From assembly GCF_902167145.1 (NCBI RefSeq), contig NC_050100.1, positions 188,783,439-188,847,438 of the forward strand: a stretch of DNA of 64,000 nucleotides. Direction: 5' to 3'. The translations under genes and the position numbers were made by a program. Positions 56,783 through 64,000 of the stretch are shown here, in pieces (positions within the stretch are counted from its first letter, which is position 1; every line of letters begins with the position of its first letter). The notes beneath the pieces are model-generated. The model saw only the letters and a program-made list of their open reading frames with translations. It was not told where the DNA came from and ran no database searches. The stretch is from Zea mays (taxonomy: Eukaryota; Streptophyta; Magnoliopsida; Poales; Poaceae).

Positions 56783-59700
56783 TGTGACAGAACCTCCCAA
56801 GTCATTAGGCCCACCTACAGTTGTCCTTGTCCAACGGACCTCAGACAACCCTGCAGGTGCACCTGATCACTTGACAAGTTCGGTATCTGAATTTCTTACC
56901 TTGCCCAAGAATGTACTTTCGCAAGTCTTACCCATCAAAATAAAAGAATCTCAAGGATATGCTGGCCTTTAGGAGTCAAGGTATGGCTTATCAATAATCA
57001 AAGACTCTGTTTGCAGAAATGCTTACTAATAGTGGATCCTTAAAAATCCAGTTTTATTTGTCAGGTTAAGAAAAGTTACATGTATTTAGGGTTCTTTCTA
57101 CCCTAATTCAATCACTTGACCTATACTAGCCAATTTCTTTTCAACCCTTCTTATTCACTAGAATGCTACGTGTAAGTTAGTGACCAAGTCTTCATGTCCG
57201 CGAAGTTACGGTGATCCGAATCGATTATACTCAGCTGAGGATCTCCAATCACACGACATATGTAGCACTTAACCCTTGCATATGTCAACTCGCCACCTGG
57301 GTTCTTAAGACCAGATCAGGTTCACGTCAACCGAGAGCACAGATACACCGCCGTCCAGCATCTTGCCACGAAGGTTACATGCTACTCTCGCCATCTCTCC
57401 ACTCCCATTGCGTGTTATCTTATTCTGGTATTAGTCTGCTCGAGGCAAAGCTTACCCATGATGAGGCATGTGACCAATTAAAGGGTCCTCGGTCAGCAGG
57501 CCTACATCGAGAAGGTCCTTAATCGACTCAGATGGAGACACTACACCGAGACTCTCTTCTCGTGCAAGTCACCCGCCCGGTCTTAGCTTGATCATTTCAC
57601 CCAAAGTCTGGTACCTGGCAGAGGTACATCTTTTCCGATGTTGAACCCATCATGGCCATGATGGATCCACCATCAAGTTTTGTTTTTGAAAACATCCCAC
57701 CCACTTTGAAGCATCATCTTTTGTCAAAACAAAACATTTTGTTTTTCTAGAGCAATGCTAAGCATAAGAAAAACCTTTTTGTAAAATAGGGGATTAAGGA
57801 GAAGTAATCAAATCCAAGGAAGGAAATGCAGCAACTGGTTAAGCACACAACTCCTATCACTTAATGCATCAAGTAAGTGAGAAAGATTTTAAAATAACAA
57901 GGGGGGGTGGCAAATGCACCAGGGCTTGCCTTGAGTGATAGGTGAATCAGGCTCTGTTCCGCAGATATCAAAGTAAAAGCAGTTTCCTGCCTGAGGTTCT
58001 TCAGGTGGTGGTGGTGAAGTCCTTGCTTCTTCAACTTCTATTTCCTCCTCGTTTTCTAGATATAGCCATATATAATCATGAATGCTCATGTAATGCTCAT
58101 GAAAATGCAAAGATAATAAAAGTTTATTATCTAATGTCTTGAATATAACTTTCCTTCACGGATCTCCGAGAAACTAGGGTTTTCGGAGTCTATAGTGAAG
58201 TTCATAGGGCTGGGGGCTAGGGTTTTGGGTTCTAAGTATCAAACATGGTCCAAATCATACCAAACTTCACCTAAGGCTTCTAAATATTACTTAAAGCTTG
58301 TCTAAAAAGTTTGGTGAATTTTGGGATTATAAATTACTCTATAAAATTCCAGAAGTATGGATTTTAGCTATTTTAAATGCCCCAAAATTCCCTATTAGAA
58401 CTAAAAATCATGAAACTTTTTTTATTAAATACTATAGAAAATTAGGAGCCTAGTAAAATTGGTTTGGCATTTTTAGCATTTTTCTATAATTTTCTGGAAA
58501 TTCTCAAAGTCCAGGAGAAAAAGAAAAAGGAAAACATGCTACAGGATTGGGCTGAAACTGGCCTGGGTCGGCCCATTTACTGGCGAATGTGCGCCCGCGC
58601 GCGCCCGCGCTACTGGTTTTGTAGAAAGGCCCCTATCGGTTTGAATAACTGGAAACGAGTCACGGCGCTATTTCTATGTCTCACTCACACGTTACAAAAA
58701 CATCCACCGAGTTCTATTTCTTCACCGCCCGAAGTCCACGACGGCGAACAGCGCAGGGCCGAGCTCCGGTGAGCTTGTACCGGTCGGATTACTTGATGAC
58801 GGGTGCTCTACTTCAGTTGAAACCAAATTCAAGGCCTAACAATCGTTTCCCTCAACTAATTTCACGAACGGCGCTCTAACCTGCTCTGTCCACGGTGACC
58901 GTATGATCAACGGCCAAACCAACACGTTCCCGGCGATCTAAGGTAGCTTAGCTCAATCGAGTTGGTCGAGGAGCATCAGGGGCACACGAGAACACTAAAA
59001 CGAGAGGGCAGAGGGTATGAGCGGACCTGAGATGAGCTAACCACGGCGAGGTCACACTGCTCGGTGTTCTTGAGTGATTTAGGGGAAATCCCAAACTGGG
59101 GAGTTCTAGTGGATGATTCGAGGCACGGGTTGCTTCTCTGGTTGCACAATTACATAGCGGAGTGGGTGGGGTCGGCAATTTATAGGCTTCCACAGCGGTG
59201 GTGTCCAATTTCATGAAGATGTGCTGTTGACCGGAGAGGAAGAAAGTTACTAGCGCTCGGGATTAGTGGCTTCAACCGTGGCAAGCTCCCCAGTGATCAC
59301 CGGGCATGCACGATGTGATTCACTACGACGTGGTCAAGCGCTTTAGCACGTGGCGCATGGTGGTAATCGGCCAACGGCGGCGAGGTCTATCCGACCGATT
59401 CGACGAGCAAGTGGGTACGGTGAGCTTAGCTGTGACCGAGCCTGAGTCGATCCAGGCGCCAAGATCTTTACTCGCCCATGGTTATCTGCAAGTCATGGCG
59501 CACGAATCGCAGCGACCGACGTGAATCGCGGTGCGACGGTCACCGGCGGCGAAGGGGGATGAACTTGGAATCTTGTTCAGTTACTGTACCATGGATTCCC
59601 TATTCAGTGCACCTGACAGACCACTTTGCAGTGCTTAGATCTTAGGTTTTTACATGACAACTTATTGATCGGTCAGTAGCAAAGTTGTTGTCCAATGATC

Positions 59701-60488
59701 CAGCTACAATCTTGCTATAGCAATCATAGCCAAATAATGACTGGATCATGATCAAATCCAAGCTCAAAGATTGCCTAATCTCACTGTCAATCTGAATTCA
59801 GACTTAAAGCAGTCTGATAGCTTGACTTTGGGCACATTTTTCTCCAAATTTTTGATGTGACCATGGTTTAATTCCTATAGCAAAGTTGTTCTCCTTACAT
59901 AGCTTTACAAACTTGATGTGTTGACCTAGGCCAAAATCTTCATAATTTGGAAGATATGGGGCTTCAAAGTTAAGCCAATTCACTGAAATTCAGACTTAAC
60001 TCAATAGAGTTTAAGTGGGACTTTTGCAAATAAGTCCAAATCTCAAGGTTTAATTTGCAAATCCACATACATGTGAATCATATGAGTTAAGGTATCCTAA
60101 CTTCATGGTTTTTGCACTTAGGTCCAAAAATGTGCACACTTTTACAGATAACCCCCTAGGGTTTCATCCCAGGGTTTTCCAGGGGTCTATTTAGGGTTTT
60201 TGGTACTTCTAGGGTTTGGATGCCATTTAAGTCTATTCATGGTGACATTTTATGACTATTTCTAATGTGTTTTGAAGTTTTCTCTTATTAGGCTTTGTTT
60301 ACTCTTTCTGAGTCCAGTTTACGGTTAAGTACCCTATTCTAGGGTTTTAGCCATAACCAGTCATATCCACACAACCTGTTTGAAATTTTTGCCTAGTGAA
60401 TGCATTCTAGGTGTAACAAACACATGATATGCTAATGCTTATGATGTCATGCTCAAGTTTTAGTGGCAGTAACACCAGGGGTGTTACA
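56783..60488 (-). repeat. 5' LTR of the chromovirus (3706 bp, internally deleted)
   Basis: It matches 47154-51185 except that about 330 bp after 'cttgcccaag' (56910) are missing relative to the partner. The deleted part is close to the U5 end on the minus strand. Confidence 0.93.
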
Positions 60489-61595
60489 GAGGCCGCCCGA
60501 CGATGGAGTGTGGATCCGCAGCGAGGCGCAGACCCAGAGCAATGAACTGCACCACCTTGCGGCTTGTACTGGCGCAGGTGTCCAAGACGGCCACACCACC
60601 GAAGGGCTGGCAACGCTGGAATCCAGGGCGCAGGCACAAGCGTTGACTCCCGCCGTGAGATAATCACACGGTTGAGGTGGTCCAACAGCAGGAGAGAGTT
60701 CGAGTGCGCGAAGGAGTCGGTGAAGGGGAGCGCCGCGGCGGCCCAGAAGATGTGGTTTGTGTCGACGATGACTATGACGAGGCTGACGTCCCCGGAGTAG
60801 AACTTGGAGTGGAAAGAGAAGGCGCGCACGGGGTCTTCACAGCGGTGGCGCCCTATTTCTCTCACTCTTGATACGCGATGAGTTCCCTGCCCACCGATTT
60901 GATGGCGTTCGAGGCACTATACGCTTGGCTTATATACACCTAGGGAGGTCGACCAGAACGGTTGAGGCGGCTGGGAGCTTTGCTGGTGGAGGCTACGGCA
61001 AAAGCGCGGGGTCATTGCAACGTGCGAGAGTTGGGAGATCTACAGGGCTGCGGTCGCGGGCCCACCAGTCAACATGGAAAACGGACTAGGAGGCGTGTGC
61101 GAGAGGCAGACCTGGGGAATTTGTTGAAGCCACATCAGCCGAGAGCGAGGTTCCGATCTCCACGGAGAAGAACCTGTCAGCCGAGGGGAAACTGGACAGC
61201 GGGTCCCACAGGCAGAGCTAGGAAGAGAAGTGCGCGTGTGAACAGTGTGGGCCAGAGAAATGGTGAGTTGGATGGGCCAAGAGGAAAGAATTCGTCCCAC
61301 GCGGCACTCTTGGGGGTTTTTTTATATTTTCTTTTATAAATTTTTCTGCTTGGTTTTAAATTTCAAGTACTCAAATCAAATTCAAATTCTCATCTTTGAA
61401 TTTGATATTTGTGAGTGCCAAAATAATATAATCCCTGTTGTTTACTATATTATTATTATTTTTTCCTTGTTATGCATTTATGGGGGAATTAATAGGGTTC
61501 CGTGAACATTTCTTTCCTCATTACCTAATTCCCGAAGCACTATAATAACTGTATTTGTTTAAAAAAAATCTACTAATTTTGGGTCTTACAAAACT

Positions 61596-62855
61596 CCTGC
61601 AATAACTCTCAAGGGGAGGAGGATGACAAGCGTGCTGGACGCTATCATGGAGACGACAAGGGCATTAACTCTTGCCCCTGTGAAGAAGGTTGCCAAGGCT
61701 GCTACAGCTCGCGCCGAAACCGAAGCTAGACCCTAAGTGCCCCCTGAGGCAGAGCTTACTAGAACTGAGGAAAGAACCGAAGGACCTTCAGATGTTGGTT
61801 TGGTTCTGAAAAAAAGATGTGCCCAAAAAAGTTAAATCTCTTACCCCGGAAGCACGAAGATCTTGACTTTATTATACGGCATGCTTTGGGTAAAAGGTTG
61901 TCTGAAGAAGAAATTGCGGAAGCCAAACACTACGTCCAGGAACTGAAATACCTGAAGGGGGCCTTAGTGTACAATGGCACCGACGAAGTTGATTTCCTAT
62001 ACTGTCTCCCAGACAACAAGGAAATATCCGTTTGCCGGGAGATGGCCAAAAATATTGGATTTCCGAAGCTTGAAGCTAGCCTCTCTGCCATGTCGAAGGA
62101 TGACCTCGCAGACAGCCTTGCGTACAACAGTCTGAAGGTACGAAAGTTATGGTCTTATAAATAGATTATCTTATGTCTTTTATTCTCGTGCTGATCCTTT
62201 ATCTCCCTTCTTTTTGCAGGGCATAATTCTTAGCAACGCTTTGAGGGCGCAGAAAAATGTTGAAGATGAAAGTTGTCAGATAGCTCTTAGCAACCTTCGG
62301 TCGGAGGTTATCAGATTGAGGAACGAAGCTGCAGAAAAAGACAAAATTCTGCTTTCCTTAGTCCATAAAGCTGAAGTTGAGAATCTTCAGAACAAACTTG
62401 CCGAAGCTAATGAAAATTTTGAACTTGCAAAAGTAAAGCAAGAAATAGGTGAATGGTCGAATGTTAGGCTGGAAACGAATGTTGAGGAGCTTCGTGAATC
62501 CAAGGAGAGATGCTTTGAGAAATCCTTGGATTGCGTAAGAAAATTGAAAACCAGCTTTACCAAGGTGGGTGCGTATTCTTTCGAAGAAAAGTTCATTCGA
62601 GGTGATCCTGAGGGGGTCATTGATTGGATAGGTGAACAAGTCGAAGCCTTTAGGGAGATCCTTAGTGATCACGGTGATATTTGTGCCTTCGCCGGCGCTT
62701 GAGGGGTTGTAGCAATTCTAGAGAAGTCTGGTTGTGACCATGTTAAAGGTGCAGCCCAGACCGAAGCCGCCTTTTCCACAGACGAGATGAAGGACCCCTT
62801 GGCCGAAGCTAATTTGGTGGGCGGAAAGTTTTATTCTGATGTCTGGGTGAACGGT
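61596..62855 (+). pseudogene. Antisense gene of Tat element Y, continuation
   Basis: Exon 1 resumes after the AAACT duplication (RRMTSVLDAIMETT), with a TAA near 61733 and a frame change near 61800-61830. It holds the second conserved block (61855-62137; IIRHALGKRLSEEE, YCLPDNKE). A GT...AG intron (about 62138-62219) follows, then coiled-coil exon 2 (GIILSNALRAQKN...), with a TGA at about 62701. The gene is cut at 62855 (…GGKFYSDVWVNG) by the next LTR. Splice sites are at the same places as in the first Tat element. Confidence 0.8.
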
Positions 62856-64000
62856 TGTAATACCCAAAATGTATACAATGAATACTATATTGGATTTTCT
62901 GATTTTATGTGCCATATTTGCATCATAAAAAAGAGCATACATATAATTAAGAGTGATTAATTAAAACAAATGATACTAAAATAAAAGAAAGTGCATCTTG
63001 TTAGAGTTTTATATGTTTGTGCATTAAATAAAATAATAAGGATAAAAATAATAAGAGAATAATTACTAGGAGCTTGAGCCCTAAATTAAGAATTAGGGTT
63101 TGAAATAAGAGAAGGGAAGAAATGAGAAAAATACTACATAAAATAAAATAAAAATCAGAGTAAATACCCTTCACACTGATATTTTCAAATTGTACCTTTA
63201 ACTGAAAACAAGTTCACCACCAATTTGAATTTTAAATTGAGAATAAAAAAATGTGAAGAAAACGAAATTGAGAATAAAAGAAAAGAAAAAGACCCACGAA
63301 TTGGGCTGAAATCAACCAATTCGGCCCATTCAACGCGCGTGCGGCCCATCAAATCCCTCCACACGACCCCGAGCGGATGCTCGCGCCAGCCACTGGGTCC
63401 CACTAGTCAGCCGCTCACTGCCTGAATTTGTCTGGGACACTGACGGGCGGGCCCGCTTGGTCGGCCACACCCTCGCGTCCACTGTGCGGTTCCTCTTTCA
63501 CTGCTCCGCGGGGCCCGCATGCTAGCTCCACCACTCGACCGTGCCACATTTCCCCGTGTCACTGACTGTGGCCCACGCACATCAGACTTATCCCCAACGA
63601 CTTCGCCGCACATGGCGGCACGCGCGCGGAGCCGCAGACTTCGCACGATCCATTGAAGCGCCTGGCCACGTCGCGTCAATATAGGAGCCACGACCCCCGG
63701 GTTCGCCTCGCCCTCTCTTCCTCTATCGCATACCCACACCTACGACCCCCTGCAACCGCCGCATACCGAGCTGCGCCGTTGAGAGAGACAAAGGCGCGGG
63801 CTGCCGCCGGTGATTGCCGTTTGTGCTTGCGTTCTAGTCTGTGCAAGTGGCCAAGGGCGTGCGTTGGAAACCAGTGAAGCTGTAATAGCCAATTTGTAGA
63901 GATAATATAAAAGGAAAAAATATTTCCTTTATTTATATGTGTGTGTTGTATCTATTTATCAACACATGTGGACACCATATTTAAAAAAAACAAATAATTA
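62856..64000 (+). repeat. 5' part of a long gypsy-type LTR (family S), right edge
   Basis: It begins TGTAATACCC at 62856, immediately after the antisense gene of Y. An A/T-rich first part and a GC-rich second part (63290-63880) are like the beginnings of the other family S LTRs; a candidate TATA-like AATATAGG lies near 63679. The element runs off the window. A duplication would be ACGGT (62851-62855). The ORFs at 63407-63877 are not supported. Confidence 0.75.

Larger units (their letters stand above)
47154..60488 (-). mobile_element. Chromovirus (gypsy with chromodomain; Tekay/Del-like), complete
   Basis: The minus-strand element has LTRs TGTAACACC...GGTTCTGTCACA at both ends and a perfect 5-bp duplication GAGGC (47149-47153 and 60489-60493). 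Order on the minus strand: 5' LTR 60488-56783, initiator-Met-type primer-binding site, a coiled-coil ORF, gag, protease, RT, RNase H, integrase with a C-terminal chromodomain, polypurine tract, 3' LTR 51185-47154. The total is 13,335 bp. The long LTRs and chromodomain point to the Tekay clade; the family name is not verified. Coding regions contain several stops, so it is not autonomous. Confidence 0.93.
44705..61590 (-). mobile_element. Solo LTR of gypsy family S (copy 4), interrupted by a chromovirus
   Basis: Minus-strand LTR: TGTAAGACCC at 61590 to GGGTGTGACA at 44705, with a perfect 5-bp duplication AAACT (44700-44704 and 61591-61595). Without the nested 13.3 kb element it is about 3.55 kb. 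44705-47153 aligns in reverse with 1-667 and with copies 2 and 3; 60494-61590 is the U3 part (TATATA-rich near 60931). Coding ORFs in the U3 part (60407-61339) are not supported. Confidence 0.9.
42251..62855 (-). mobile_element. Tat-lineage gypsy element Y, 3' portion (interrupted twice)
   Basis: The 3' LTR is 42251-42935; the antisense gene (plus strand) starts at 43229, is split by the insertion 44705-61590, and is cut again at 62855. The LTR and antisense gene are closer to the element at 710-8230 than to X. A 5-bp duplication would be GGCCC (42246-42250), with its partner outside the window. Gag and the 5' LTR would lie right of the window. Confidence 0.75.

Noticed and set aside
1..64000. 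tRNA, rRNA, plastid or mitochondrial insertions
   Set aside because: None recognised on reading either strand; a tRNA search program was not available.

Overview
The window looks like intergenic DNA of a large grass genome, most probably maize (Zea mays) or a close relative. The reasons are an Opie/Ji-type copia element with the grass LTR palindrome CACCGGACTGTCCGGTG, a cinful/zeon-like Tat-lineage gypsy element, long (about 3.6-4.1 kb) gypsy LTRs, a chromodomain-bearing gypsy element, Helitrons carrying gene fragments, and insertions nested inside insertions. I found no intact host gene, rRNA or tRNA. Family names come from structure and remembered sequence features, not from a search.

Layout. 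(1) 1-10565: a hAT element on the minus strand, running off the left edge. Its transposase gene (10063-8231, continuing at 709-668) is split by a complete pol-less Tat-type element (710-8230) and by a long gypsy LTR (1-667). (2) 10566-12155: a cluster of Helitron ends. A 1.27 kb non-autonomous Helitron (10874-12145) carries two decayed exons of a PWI-domain (SRm160/SRRM1-like) gene. It sits within the 5' terminus of a second Helitron, which in turn abuts the 3' terminus of a third. (3) 12156-22839: old sequence with decayed exons (an unrecognised gene or genes and a plant myosin motor). It is interrupted by a solo LTR (13933-18889, target-site duplication ATGTA) that contains an 841-bp hAT-type MITE. 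It is also interrupted by a miniature LTR retrotransposon present as two complete copies joined end to end (20732-21692, duplication CCTTC). (4) 22840-35627: an Opie/Ji-type copia element (duplication ATTTC) with a 3.6 kb solo LTR (duplication GTCTG) in its 3' LTR. (5) 35677-64000: an old Tat element (X) interrupted at 42250 by a second Tat element (Y). Y is interrupted by a solo LTR (44705-61590, duplication AAACT), which contains a complete 13.3 kb chromovirus (47154-60488, duplication GAGGC). Y is interrupted again at 62855 by another long LTR that leaves the window.

The three Tat elements share one plan. On the minus strand a gag region follows the 5' LTR and no pol is visible where it can be checked. 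A separate gene lies antisense to gag, upstream of the 3' LTR. It encodes a protein of the plant 'putative gypsy type transposon' family, appears spliced, and in two copies has its own TATA box. Nearly all coding regions carry stops or frameshifts, many explainable as C-to-T changes, so the window is mostly a graveyard. Exact target-site duplications let the insertion order be reconstructed.
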